NCBI GenBank assembly: GCA_027943335.1
Contig: BSBK01002080.1
Span: forward strand, 2,236,001 to 2,300,000
DNA from: Chamaecyparis obtusa
Lineage: Eukaryota; Streptophyta; Pinopsida; Cupressales; Cupressaceae
Length of the DNA: 64,000 bases
Direction of reading: 5' to 3'
Positions 1-11,600 of the stretch are shown one piece after another. The stretch's first letter is position 1. Every line of letters begins with the position of its first letter. The position numbers were made by a program, and so were the translations under genes. The notes beneath the pieces were generated by a model. That model did not search any database, was not told the origin of the DNA, and was given only the letters and a program-made list of their open reading frames with translations.

Positions 1-1500
1 AGATGATGTTGAAGTCATCCATGATATACCTCTACTTGAGAAGGCAACCATGCCCCTTTACGAAGGCTCCCAAACAAATTTTCTCTTTTCTGTATTGTTG
101 TTGTTGAACTTGAAGGTTATAAATGGTTTATCCAACACAAAAATGTCACGTATGCTATGGTATGTCATATATGTCATTATAGTAATTAAATGGTGAAACA
201 TGTACCATAAATATTGTTAATATTAACAACATATTTTTTTTCTACATATTGATATGTGAGTTCTTGTTACCACCATCGAATATTCTCCCTCACTCATACC
301 GAGAATTATGTGCCACTATGAAAAATATTAGAATAGAGTATCAAGCAATAGATGCTTGTCCCAATGATCATATTATTTATCATTAAAAATATGAATTTGC
401 AACAAAATGCCCTGAATGTCATACAAGTAGATATCGAATAGATCAAATAACAAAAAAGGTGCCTCACAAGGTTCTTCATTACATCCCCATTATACCACGT
501 TTGCAAAGATTATTTAGGTGTAATAGCTTGGCACAATTTATGGATTACCATGCACACAATAGGAGTCAAGATGACATTATTCGAATGCCTGAAGATGGTT
601 CTATATTTAAGGACATAGAGGAAAAGTGGCTGCACTTTATCAAAGAACCTCGAAATCTCAAGCTTTCAGTGGCAGCGGATGGTGTCAATCCATTTGGAGA
701 GCTAAGATCTGTTTGCACTGTTTGGCCTATTTTTGTCATCAACAATAAAATTCCTCCATGGATGTCAATAAAGAGGGAGCACATTATGTTGGCAATGATT
801 GTTCTAGGTATTTGATCATTTAATAGTTATTTTAATGTAATTATAAATCTTGTAGTAAAATGGTCACAATAATTATGTAATGTTGTTGTTCATTCAACTA
901 GGTAAATACCAAGTTAAAGATATAAATCTTTATATTGAGCCTCTTATCAACGAGTTGGTGGAGTTATGGAAAGGTGTCACTATGTATGACATCTCTAGAC
1001 CAATAGGAGACATACAATTTCAATTCCATGCAATGCTTGTATGGACAATACATGATGCCCCAGGGCTAACACATTTTTCTGGTATGTTATGGTGAATTCA
1101 AGTTGCATATGATAATTCTAAAAATAAAAATTAACATATTTAATCTAATTGTATCATTACCTTGTAGGTCTTCAAACAAAGGGAAAATTTGCATGTCTAG
1201 TTTGTGGTCCAAAGATGAAATCTCGTTATTCAAAAATTTTAGGAAAGCAGGTGTTTGATGAGTATAGACACTTTCTCCACAAAAATCATAACTATCGAAT
1301 TACCGAAAAACATATTTTCAATGGGAAAGAAGAGACTACATCTAAGCCACAGAGAATGACACCTCACTTATGGAAGTTGGAATATAATAGAATTAATCAT
1401 CAAGGTACTACAATTCTACCTAACGGTTTATGTTTGGAATTTGTATATTTTTATTGTGTTTTGTTTCTTGATTATTTGATTGATGATCATGAATGTCATT
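1..1500 (+). pseudogene. CACTA transposase TNP2-like, catalytic part (Transposase_21)
   Basis: The translation follows the Transposase family tnp2 of plant CACTA elements in order: MPLYEGS near base 50, a cysteine motif CPECHTSRY near 410-435, PHKVLHYIPIIPRLQRLF at 459-512, DGVNPFGE, PPWMSIK, then GKYQVKDINLYIEPLINEL at 899-955 and TKGKFACLVCG at 1177-1209. The blocks are separated by intron-like gaps with GT and AG edges near 809-899 and 1083-1168, plus an earlier gap near 121-255. An in-frame TAA near 384 and the divided frames suggest decay, although some breaks may be true introns. The transposase would bind element ends and catalyse cut-and-paste transposition in the nucleus. The N-terminus is outside the window. 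Confidence 0.8.
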
Positions 1501-2634
1501 AATGCAACACTACTGAGCACCTTCCAAAGGGACTAAAGAGTTATCCCAGACAATTTAGTAGGTTGCCCTACTATGAGCAGCTGCTTGATGTGCATTTTTT
1601 TGATACTATGCATATTGGAAAGAATGTAACAGAGACATTGTGGAAGATATTTTGGATGGAAGGCGTGACAAAGAAAAAATTGTCAAAATTTGTAGCGACA
1701 TTCATGAATCTAATCATGCAATGAAAAATTTCATTGAATCAAATAGAAATGGAGAATAGATTAATACAAGTGCCCTTCCTTGGTTATTAACAGAACAACA
1801 AGGTGATGCCATAAAAGAAGTCATACGAAAAATTTAATTTCCCAGAGGATTTGTTGCAAACATAAGTAGTACCATATCAAAGAAAGGTGAATTTGGGCCA
1901 GGGTTGAAAACACATGATTGACATACCTTCATCAAGGTAAGTCATGGTCTTTTGTATTTACAATATATTTGTAAACTACATGTACTTCTCATTGTATTAT
2001 ATGAGAAAAGAATGACATGATTATTTTTATAATTGTTGCAATACGTGCTACCCCTATCTCTCCCAGAGAACTTCGACAATAACATCAAAAAAGTGATATA
2101 TGATCTTGGAAAATACATGAGGTAAGAAATGATATCTATTCAATTTGTTGTATATATATATTGTAAAGTCTCATGTTTATATATTTTTGTCTCTTGAATG
2201 TCTTGTAGGTGGTTGTCATCTAAAGAAATCCATAGAGCAGATATAAAATACTAGAAGAGAAGAATTCCTCTTCTAATGTGTGAAATGCAAAAGTGTCTAC
2301 CTTCAACCTTTTTCAATGCACAAGAACACTACCTCATACACCAAGTTGAGGAGATTGAAATGTGTGGACCCGTACACACTTGGTCAATGTGGATGGTTGA
2401 GAGGCACTTGAAATTTTGAAGGCTTTGGTTTGGCAAAGCACACATCTTGAGGGTTCTATGGTGGAGGGATATATGGTATACCAGACTATGGTGTATGTTA
2501 CTAAATATCTTCCTAAGCTTGCAGCAAAGATCCATATAGATCGCATTTGGGATCTCGACACCATTAGAAAATTTGAAGGGGAGTACTTGGTGGGGGAAGG
2601 CAGAATGAGGAAAGTGAGAGGTAATAAATTATAA
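1501..2634 (+). pseudogene. CACTA transposase: tnp2 C-terminal part and DUF4218 module
   Basis: Translation gives FDTMHIGKNVTETLW near 1598-1642, a typical tnp2 block, then GPGLKTHD near 1900 and a block resembling the start of DUF4218 (KYVLPLSLPENF near 2039). It continues with MQKCLPSTFFNAQEHYLIHQ near 2286 and LEGSMVEGYMVYQTMVYVTK at 2449-2508, the usual DUF4218 signature. Several frame changes and stops (for example near 1759, 1791 and 1920) mean this part is not a continuous frame. Two AT-rich intron-like interruptions lie near 1936-2040 and 2121-2209. DUF4218 is a module found next to tnp2 in plant CACTA transposases. Its own biochemical role is not established. Confidence 0.7.
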
Positions 2635-2738
2635 GATGTTATTGTAGTTGTTAATTAATTCTTAATCTTCAAAATTAATCAGTTGTAAGTCGTCTATTTA
2701 TTTTTTGTACAGTTGCTCGAGAGTGGGATGCAATACAT

Positions 2739-3554
2739 TTGTATATTACAAACAATCAAGATTGGATGATGAAATGGATTGAACGATGTCATCATTTAGG
2801 TCACACATTAACATGGGAAGTTGTGTCTTCATTGGTTAATGAAGCTCATTGTAACAAAGATCCAAATGTTACCCAAAGGGAAGTAGATTTAGCACATGGT
2901 TTAAAAGATTTCCAAGTACATATAAATTTTTTAATCACTCGTACATTTATGAACTCTCGATGCATTAATTTATACATGTTTTACATATTTTTGCAGGTCA
3001 AACACCACAAGGCTATGTTTTGCAATAGTCATAAATTTTGCATCAAAAAGTTGGATGACACAAAGAAAACTTGTGATTCTGGGATAAGTGTAGTCTTTCA
3101 GGTGACTAATATTTCATCTAGAAATGACTTACATCCTCGAGAGTCCAAAAATCGATACTATGGCATTTTGGATGATATACTTGAGTGTGACTTTAATTCA
3201 TTTAGATTAGTTCTCTTCGTCTTTAGATGGTATAGGCTACGACTTAATCAAAATGATCATGATAGAACTATTATTGAACATGACAATGGATTTCCAATGA
3301 TTAATACAAGGTGGTTTGAGCCAGTTGGGGATGAACCCTATGTTCTTCCAAGCCAATGTGAGAAGGTATTTTACTCAGAGGTTTTGCATAAATCGGGTTG
3401 GTCGTTTGTTGTTAGACATGATCCAAGAGGAAGGCCAATGAGGTATAATGTGATGGAAGAAGATTGCGAACAATTAGAAGATAATGTAGATGATGATCAT
3501 GAACAACAGTTAGTCGATGATGTTCCTGACGCAACTTTTATTGAAGAAGAAGAA

Positions 3555-3585
<31 letters not shown>

Positions 3586-3695
3586 TTTCTGATGATGATG
3601 ATGATGCTGATGCCGATGATGATGACAATGATGAAGACGAAGACAATGACAGTGGTGGTGATGATGTTGACGTCAATGATGATCATGGTGATTAG
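2739..3695 (+). CDS. CACTA transposase C-terminal DUF4216 protein with acidic tail
   Basis: A 318-codon open frame carries a DUF4216 domain, seen as YYGILDDILECDFNSF at about residues 140-155 and PVGDEPYVLPSQCEKVFYSE at about 194-213. This is the standard C-terminal domain of plant CACTA transposases. The first part, up to about residue 85, contains a probable retained intron (IFLQVK before the resumed frame near 2998). The last 60 residues are almost all Asp and Glu, encoded by a GAT/GAC/GAA triplet tract. The stop is TAG at 3693-3695. The real protein is probably spliced onto the upstream exons. The intact frame suggests the C-terminus decayed less than the upstream blocks. Confidence 0.75.
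3541..3690 (+). repeat. GAT-rich triplet tract coding poly-Asp
   Basis: A run of GAA and GAT/GAC triplets, with about ten consecutive GAT units starting near 3555, encodes an acidic tail at the end of the DUF4216 protein. Such tracts vary in length by replication slippage. A frame change within the tract would give poly-Met or poly-Ile, which explains the misleading open frames on both strands here. Confidence 0.85.
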
Positions 3696-4075
3696 TTGGA
3701 TGAAGAAGAAGATGAATGACATGAATGAAATGTACAGTTATGTGATCACTACTTAATCTATTAAATATTGATTTCTTGATAGAAATTTGCAGTTATGCAA
3801 TCAATGCTTAATTTAATTAATTCATGATGCACTTACTATGGGATGCTTATGGTTTTTAATGTACTTACTATGTGGTTTTGAGTATATGTATCATGATTTT
3901 TTTAGCTAACATTAGATAATTCAATTACATATATTGGTACCCAAACTCCTTTCATGAGCATCCCACACAATCTCATAGATTGACAAACTGACCTCGATGT
4001 TAATGATGTGACTAGATCAAGTAAAGAGCTATACGATTATGGCCTATAAAGTACTGAAATACTTTAAAATGTTTA

Positions 4076-4136
4076 AAATGTTTTTAATTATAATAAAATG
4101 TTTTTAATTATAATAAAATGTTTTTAATTTAACCCT
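4076..4136. repeat. Tandem repeat, unit of about 24 bp, near three copies
   Basis: The phrase AAAATGTTTTTAATTATAAT recurs at about 24-bp steps, with the third copy ending in AATTTAACC. It lies in non-coding CACTA-1 DNA. Confidence 0.75.
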
Positions 4137-4379
4137 TTTATATGTTATTACAGATGACCCCCCTTTGCATCAATAGAGAACTAGGTGTGCATTGAGATCT
4201 AATGAGAGGGTAGATGATCATGATGATGATATTAATACTCATCTTACAATTATATCTTAAAAACTAGAAATCAAAAGAAAAAAAAGAAATGATTGTCATC
4301 TATGCACCTTAATTGATAATGACTGATTTTTATATGCCAATGAATTTAATTATGTGGTAGTGAATGTTCATAAATTTTA

Positions 4380-4496
4380 TAATGTGTTAATGAATGTTAT
4401 CATGTGATAATTAATGAATGTCACATTTTATTAATGTGTGAATGAATGTTATCATGTGATAATTAATGAATGTTACATTTTATTAATGGATGAAAT
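4380..4496. repeat. Tandem duplication, unit of about 58 bp
   Basis: Two copies of a unit containing AATGAATGTTATCATGTGAT and CATTTTATTAATG lie head to tail, with only a few differences. They are surrounded by further diverged AATGAATGTTA motifs. Confidence 0.75.
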
Positions 4497-4541
4497 AATG
4501 AATGAATGTTAGATGTTAACGGGGAATTTAGAGTGATGTTA

Positions 4542-4555
4542 GGGGGGGGGGGGGG
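4542..4555 (+). repeat. Guanine homopolymer
   Basis: Fourteen consecutive G residues followed by TGGGG. This is a likely slippage site and a position where sequencing length calls are unreliable. Confidence 0.9.
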
Positions 4556-7117
4556 TGGGGCCAAATGAGCTTCCACCTTCACGTGGTTGGCCCTGTTTAG
4601 TACAAAATATAAAACTATTCTCCAAACAAAGTGAAGCTCAATAAGTTTGTTCCTTATATAGGGTCTCAAGTGTAGCTTTTATCCCACTCTCAACATTGCA
4701 AGGCTTCAAGTGGTGTTCTGATATTGGTTTCTCCATCTCCCACTGATATCTTGTCTTTCTCCTAAGAACTCTCACCGAGCTATGATACATGGATGAGCAG
4801 AAGATGTCCCTTACAGGCTACACATATATAATATGGTAGATCTAGGGAACAAATATACTACAACATAGAATGAGTCAACTTGAATCTATAGTTTCTTCAT
4901 TCACAATGAAAATTCAAATTACAAGCCATATTTTAGCTTTAATATTCATATTTATCTTCATCATGATCATAGCCATCATGGTCAGCATTTGGTTCAACTT
5001 CATTTGAACCACACTTCATGTTGGATTATAACATATTGACACTTACACCATGAAGAAGACAAATGATTAAATATAAAGAGAGGACCAACTGAACCATCTT
5101 ATGGTCAGTCTATATCACATTGAGAAACAACGTCAAGACTCAAGAATCAAAAAAATCAAAAGTTTCTTCAAGATCATGAATGATCAAAAACATTCCATTA
5201 GAAAACAAAACACTAATCTATATTATCACTAAGCCATAAAATATGTTTTTAAAGTTTAGAAGCATCACAAGAACTTTCAAGAAACATAGTACTATCCAAG
5301 GACCAAAATGAATACCCTCCAAATGATTATGATTATGTTTATGTTGATGTCTATAATTTATGTCTAATGATTATGATGATGCTGATGTTAATGTCTATAA
5401 TTTATTTCACTTACTGATGCTTGCCTAGATTGAATTTTGAATTGCCAGGCTGGAGAATGCTTTCAAAGTTTAGGGTCTGTTCTACATGATACTCTTAGTT
5501 ATAGCTCAAATGAAACTCAACATATTTTTGATGCTGGGCAACCCATTGTAGAAACTCATATGTAGGTGAAATTTAATGTTGTGAATCTTGGCATTGTTAA
5601 TGTTATTACTTTTTCTCACGTTTCATATTTGTGAAAATGTTTCTTGGCACTATCTTATTCTTATTACAATGTTCTTTGTTTTGGGGCAGGAGGTCAATCT
5701 TCATTGTCTTCATTGTGGGGGACAGTGAAGATTTCTCTGACAAATAGCAGGTCTTCTTTAGTATCTTATAATAACATGCTAAACTGATAAAGGTGTTATG
5801 GCATTTAATCTGCAATTAATAATAGACTAAGCATATTATTACTATGCTTAATGTTCCATTTAAATGCATTTAACAAAAAAAAAAAATTTACAAAACTGAA
5901 CCAATGGCATGTTTACAACAAAGATGTGTTGAGGAGTTTTCTCCTTGTTTAATGTTAACTATTCCTACACAATCCACTCACACAATAGTGAAATGCTATT
6001 TGGAAGGGATGGTTGATAGTGTTCCTTGAGGGAAGGGGGATTTTGAAAGACTTGTTATCATTGTATTGTGTATTTCCAATATGTTTGGATGCAAGGTAGA
6101 TTGGGAGAATGAAGGATCACTCACTGATTGCATGATAACCCCACCAAGCATTCTTTCCTTTAATTTTCCACAATATCTCAAAGTATGATCATTATTCTTT
6201 ACTTTCTTCTATATGCTATTCTTTCTATGGTTTTGTTATCTCAGAAATATATCAAAAACATTGCAGATATGCATATAAAAGTAAAATATTGTCCTTCAAT
6301 TGTTCCACATTGAAGCATTTCCTCTTTGGAGTATTCTCTTCATTTGTACAATATCTGTCAAAAATGGTTCCCATATTTCTTCAAGATCTATTTTAATCTT
6401 TATATTGCAATTTTGATTAGATTTTGACCTATAGTTGATTTCATTAGTATTTTATAACATATACTCCTAATGTGAAATGTGGAGAGAAAGAAAGAGAGAC
6501 ACTAGGTATGAGTTACATGATATACTCGTCATCACTTAGCACTTAAATAATAAATTATGGATAGGGAACAACCCCCTAACCTTTGGATATTTGTTTCATG
6601 TTGGCCTCTTATTATATGCAAAGGTAGGCCTGTCTTAATTAGGCTAACAACCATAGTGTAGGGGCCATAATATTTTCCCTTTAACCACATTTATAGTTTG
6701 AGAAAATAAAAAAAAATTGTTTCAAATTTATATTATCCTTTTGAACTAGCACACTGCCATCAAAATGCATAATCATTGGTCATCTCAAGAAAATTCCTAT
6801 TGATTAGTAGGATATCCTTATAAAAATTTGATGCATGGATTTCTTGTGAATTATCGACTGCTATGTATCCTGCAACTATGGAAGGAATAGTGTTGGTGTT
6901 AGGTTTCATTTATTATTGAATTCAATGGTTTCCAAGATGTGTTGAGGAGTTTGATCCTTGTTTAGTGTTAACTATTCCTGCTAAATCCACTCATAAAATA
7001 GTGAAATGCTATGTGGAAGGGATGGTTGATAGTGTTCCTTGAGGAAAGAGGGATTGTGAAAGACTTGTTATCATTGTATTGTGTATTTCCAATATGTTTG
7101 GTTGCAGGGTAGACCAA

Positions 7118-7847
7118 GAGAATGAAGGATCACTCACCGATTGCATGATAACCTGATTTTGAAGGGTCACTGGTTGAGGGGACAGTCAAGGTCCCAATGA
7201 TTGGGCCATTGGAGGACCCTATTTCTTTGTACTAATTGCTATTCAAATTGGATGCATGGATTTCTTGTGAATTATCCGCTGCTATGTATCCTGCAACTGC
7301 AATCGTAAATCTGCATATACTTCTCTATAGTTGTAAGCCACTTAGAGATCAAAATAGGGAAACTAAATCAAAATCATTCTTTGTCCTATTTCCTTTTAAC
7401 AAAGTCTCAACTATCAATGATACAATATACATTTGATGCCCTTAGCTGTCAAATATACAAATGGCACCTACCTAGAAGCTCACTAGGAGAATGAAGGATC
7501 ACTCACTGATTGCATGATAACCCAGTTTTGAAGGGTCACTGGTTGAGGGGATAGTCAAGGTCTAGATGATTAGGCCATTGGAGGACCCTAGTTCTTTGTA
7601 TTAATTTCTATTCAAATTGGATGCATGGATTTATTATGAATTATCAGCTGCTATGTATCCTACAACTACATCTGTAAATATGCATATACTTCTCTAGGGT
7701 TGTAAGCCACTTAGGGATCAAAATAGAGAAACTAAATAAAAAAATTTCTTTGTCCTATTTCCTTTTAACAAAGTATCAACTATCAATGATACAATACATT
7801 TGATGCCCTAAGCTATCAATACAAAAGGCACCTAGCTAGAAGCTCAC
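7118..7847 (+). repeat. Tandem duplication, two units of about 365 bp
   Basis: Units at about 7118-7480 and 7485-7847 both start at GAGAATGAAGGATCACTCAC and end in AGAAGCTCAC. They share phrases such as GGATGCATGGATTT and TTGTCCTATTTCCTTTTAAC. The difference is roughly 8-10 percent by eye, so the duplication is old. A partial third copy lies near 6825-6890. Confidence 0.75.
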
Positions 7848-8834
7848 GGGCTGTCCATTTGATAACCATAGTCAACAATTCAAAAAAATGGATATCCTTG
7901 AGCACAAGCACCAATAAAATCAAATAATGGAGTTAAAGCACGGGCTAGGGCACGACACCAGTAGAATGCGGTCATTTCATTGACAACAATTTAGAATGCG
8001 GTCCTTTGGCATGTATTAAACATAATAGAATTTTTAGCATATTATTATCATTCTATTTCTTTGTTGTAAACATGCCATTGGTTCAGTTTTGTAACTTCAC
8101 TATTGTATGAGCGGATTGTGCAGGAACAATTAACATTAAACAAGGAGAAAACTCCTCAACACATCTTGGAAACCATTGAATTCAATAATAAATGAAGCCT
8201 AACACCAACACTATTCCTTCCGTTCACTTCTACCAAGAATAAAACATTTAATCCATTCAACATTACATATAATCATTAGACAATTACATTTCCTGACTAT
8301 GTAGAGGAATAGTCACGACCTAAATGATCAAAACTACTTTCACCCTTGGACAAGCTATTCCAAAATTCAAGTAAAATGAGAAATATGCTATATCAAATCA
8401 TTCATATTCATAGTAACCATTTGAAGGATCATTTTGTCAATGAACCCTCTGTCTATACCCCTGTGGCAAACAAAGGAAACCTCAAAATAGAGAAAGGAAA
8501 CTTAGTAAAACTAATCTATGCCGATGTTTGTGAGGGTAAAATCATGATAAGTGCCTCTCAAACCTCTCCAAACATGTAAGATTGTCTTTAAATACTTTAT
8601 TGATCTCTTCTAAACATTAACCAAATCAAACCTACATTTGAATCCACACACAATAACCCCAAAATGAAGGGTTTTGTATCCTTTAATGAATCTCATTCAC
8701 TGGTAGCACATGGATAGTCAAACCAGTAGTCTCCAAAGAATTCAATAAGTGACTGGATTGTATTTAATACACACTATTCCTTCCATTCACTTCTACCAAG
8801 AATAAAGCATTTAATCCATTCAACATTACATATA

Positions 8835-8904
8835 ATCATTAGACAGTTACATTTCCTGACTGTGTACTAGAGGAACAGTCATGAAATGTAACTGTCTAAA
8901 TGAT
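8835..8904. repeat. Short foldback, 23-bp arms and 11-nt loop
   Basis: Arm 8841-8863 pairs with 8875-8897 with a single mismatch around the loop at 8864-8874. ATCATT/AATGAT extends the stem outward with a one-base bulge. A sister copy of the surrounding DNA near 8265-8335 lacks the right arm, so the foldback is specific to this copy. It could be a miniature inverted-repeat remnant or a structured RNA. Transcription is unknown. Confidence 0.6.
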
Positions 8905-10262
8905 CCAAACATTTAAAAATAGTGAATCGATATCCTTGAGCACAATCACCAATAATATCAAATAATGGAGATAAAGCACGGGCTAGGGCATGACACCAGT
9001 AGAATGTGGTCATTTCAGAGAGCATTCGTGATCAAATAAAATGCAATGCATTTGAAATTTGTAGTCGAATATGATGCTAGATGCTCAAAAGATGAAGAAA
9101 TCACACACCTCTCATGCTTAGCTTTTGCTCCTCTATCCAATCGAAATAAAAATGATGAGGCTGTTTCACTTTTTTTTTTCATAGCCAAATCTTCCTTGTA
9201 CCACACAAAGAACATGCCATTGGTTCAGTTTTGTAATTTGTTTTTTGTGTAATTAGTAATTGGTAGATTAAATGCATATAACACCTTTATCAGTTTAATT
9301 AGCATGTTATTATCATATCAGATAAAGTATGTTTAAGAATTGTTGGGACTGGTCCTTTTGCATGTATTAAACATAATAGAATTTTCAGCATATTATTATC
9401 AATCTATTTCTTTGTTCTAAACATGACATTGGTTCAATTTTGTAGATTTGTTTAATCCATTAAATGCATTTTTCATGAGGAGGGGTCTTGTTCTCACAAG
9501 ATTGATGAAGATTGTGCACCTCAAAAACCAATTCATAAGGTACCAATCATATTTCCTATTCGCTTATATTTTTGGATTAGTAAATCTCCTTATAAGTTTC
9601 ATGTCCTTTCTTTTGATTACTATGGATGAGATATATATCTTACATTTAACATTCAACTTCTTTACATTTTAGAACATGTAGTGTGTTTTTTAAGGATTTT
9701 ACCAAATCAACTTTTAACATAAACTGAAAACACCAAACTGATATCTTGCCCTTTCAACTTGACAAAATATTTGCATTTGACCAATAACTGCAAGCAACTG
9801 AATGATAAATCCACATACCTGTATCTTTGTAAAATACCTGGAACAACAAAAAGATGGCTAAGTGGCTGCTACCATGATTTTTATCTACTGAATATGGGGG
9901 AAAAAAACACCAAAAAAAATCAAATAGAAAACATGATTGGTCATTTCAGAGAGCATTCATGACCAAATAAAATGCAATGCCTTCTCTCGCGCATGATCAA
10001 CTTTCACCCAGTCATTTTCTCCCACTCCTTTTCTCTACAAATGAAATAAAAATGATTTGGCCATTTCAAAATAGTGAATCAATATCCTTGAACACAAGCA
10101 CCAATAACATCAACTATTTTGATCTGTGGGTACCCTAATGTTGGCATGAGTTCTTTTATTAATAAGATTACTCTGCAAGCTTGAAGAAGTGATATATTTT
10201 GGCAAATTAAGAGTAGAAAGATGATGATATTCCTGAGATCATGGATGGACACAATGTTGCAG

Positions 10263-10357
10263 ACAGAATGGGAAGACATCTTTCTAGACTGGCCCTGGAT
10301 CCTTCGACAATTGGGGTAGGATCTAGACCCAGGCTAAAAAGATGTCTTCCTTTCTGT
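10263..10357. repeat. Hairpin with 32-bp arms and 16-nt loop
   Basis: Arm 10271-10302 pairs with 10319-10350 at 27 of 32 positions without any gap, around a loop at 10303-10318. ACAGAA/TTCTGT extends the stem with one bulged base. The geometry resembles a plant microRNA precursor, but no known mature microRNA is recognised and expression cannot be judged from sequence. Confidence 0.55.
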
Positions 10358-10369
10358 TGTGGAATTATC

Positions 10370-10580
10370 CCTTTTTTGGCTTGCACTCATTCCTCTTCTC
10401 AAAAATGGTTATCTAGAAACTTTGGATACTGTTTCTCATCCATGCATGAAATGTGCTAGTGATCGTATAAAATTACTTTAGGCCTCTAGTATTGATGAGA
10501 TGTACAAGTGTAAAATGTTTTTGTGAGACCGGGATCAATTTGTGTAGTGTACATAAATGCAAGGCGGTGATTATTATCGA
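10370..10580 (+). repeat. Segment shared with CACTA-2 (about 22200-22440)
   Basis: Phrases such as CACTCATTCCTCTTCTCA, GAAACTTTGGATA, GAAATGTGCTAGTGAT and GCAAGGCGGTGATTATT occur here and in the same order in CACTA-2, which has an internal insertion of about 80 bp. In both places the block leads into a foldback and lies about 1 kb before the transposon terminus, which supports a common CACTA family. Confidence 0.7.
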
Positions 10581-10613
10581 TGATCGATAGGTAGCTAGGA
10601 CAGTAGCTAGGAC

Positions 10614-11061
10614 TAAAGATAAAATAGCTCAAGCGACCATCATAGGTTCTCTCTTTCTTCGGTCTATATTATTGATAGAATGTTTTACCTTTCATTAGCT
10701 CATCAAATCCATGGATTTGAAAGAATTTAATAGAATATTTTCATGACAATGTATATTATTTAAGTTGACGTTGCATGAATTTATCTACTTCGTGCACTTG
10801 TAGACTATGAGGATGGTGATAAAAAAGCATGGCCATCCATGGCCATGCTTTTTTATCGTCATCCTCATAGTCTACAAGTGTGTGAAGTAGATAAATTCAT
10901 GTAATGTCAACTTAAATAATATACGTTGTCATGAAAATATTCTATTAAATTCTTTCAAATCCCCAGATTTGATGAGCTAATGAAAGGTAAAACATTATGT
11001 CAATAATATAGACCGAAGAAAGAGAGAACCTATGATGGTCTCTTGAGTTGTTTTATCTTTA
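10614..11061. repeat. Long near-perfect inverted repeat, 223-bp arms
   Basis: The left arm 10614-10836 and the right arm 10839-11061 are reverse complements with no net gap and a 2-nt centre at 10837-10838. I counted 16 differences in 223 positions by hand. The innermost part reads AAAAAAGCATGGCCAT, then CC, then ATGGCCATGCTTTTTT. A plus-strand transcript would fold into a duplex of over 200 bp. Eleven of the differences would be G-U pairs in that transcript. It may be a foldback element inserted in CACTA-1 or a native hairpin of the transposon. CACTA-2 has a shorter hairpin at the matching position. Confidence 0.85.
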
Positions 11062-11600
11062 ATGTGCATATTTATCGGTTTTTTGACACGTAATCATTAA
11101 TTCTGATAGAAGTGCTATGCATTTGATAGATAAAATGTTGGAGAAAACTAAATTATGACAATAGTTCTGATAGTAATGCTATACGTTCGACAAGGAACCT
11201 GTCAGAGAAATAATAAAGGACTGTCGCTCTTCTGACATTTTAAGTGTCGCAAAGAGAATTTTTTTGATAGAACCTTCAACATTAATGCCATATCACCGAC
11301 AGGTATATCTATCAAAATTAAGTGGAAACTATCACTATTCCAACAGTTGTAATGTCAGAAAGGATATGTTTTTGATAGTTAATAGGTCATTGTGTCGGAA
11401 TTCCAATGGATGAACCATAGAAAATGCCATAATGAAGTTGTTGCCATGTGCAAGTTTTTGACATGATATGGTGTTGGTAAACTGACAGATATGTCTTCTG
11501 TCACAATTTGCTACGCAAAAATGGTGATAGACCCATCTGTCGAAATGCCGACAAATTAGTGTTGAAAATCCGACAAATGGGCGTCAGAATTTGACCCCAA
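11062..11600 (+). repeat. CACTA-1 3' subterminal repeat region
   Basis: Short motifs recur in both orientations: variants of CTGACAG, GTCGGAAT, TTCTGATAG, GACAAAT and CCGACA (for example TGTCGAAATGCCGACA near 11538). CACTA elements normally carry clusters of such motifs next to their ends as transposase or accessory-protein binding sites. Here the assignment rests on motif density and on position beside the terminus. Confidence 0.7.

Larger units (their letters stand above)
3696..5775. other. Non-coding interior of CACTA-1, simple and short tandem repeats
   Basis: No coding region is supported. The stretch is AT-rich and has two short tandem arrays (4076-4136 and 4380-4496), a guanine run at 4542-4555 and a segment (about 4557-4650) that reappears at 21708-21800 in CACTA-2. 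The rest, from 4650 to 5775, shows no clear structure. Confidence 0.6.
5776..10110. repeat. Mosaic of direct and inverted duplications in CACTA-1
   Basis: No gene is supported here. Several segments recur. 5925-6139 matches 6935-7158. 8008-8096 matches 9360-9447. 8205-8335 matches 8778-8910. 7895-8000 matches 8935-9015, with parts again at 9935-9980 and 10065-10110. 5889-5994 recurs inverted at about 8060-8166, with its two halves swapped in order. 5776-5930 recurs inverted at about 9200-9330. The similarity is high enough to see by eye, but each copy has its own small indels. The pattern suggests repeated local duplication and inversion inside a large transposon. No function is evident. Confidence 0.65.

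Noticed and set aside
3510..3756. Poly-Ile and poly-Met frames over the GAT tract
   Set aside because: They are other-frame readings of the triplet repeat that codes the acidic tail.
4542..4560. G-quadruplex
   Set aside because: A single uninterrupted G run plus GGGG is not a four-tract motif with loops; other LTR G runs are the same. It is better read as a slippage tract.
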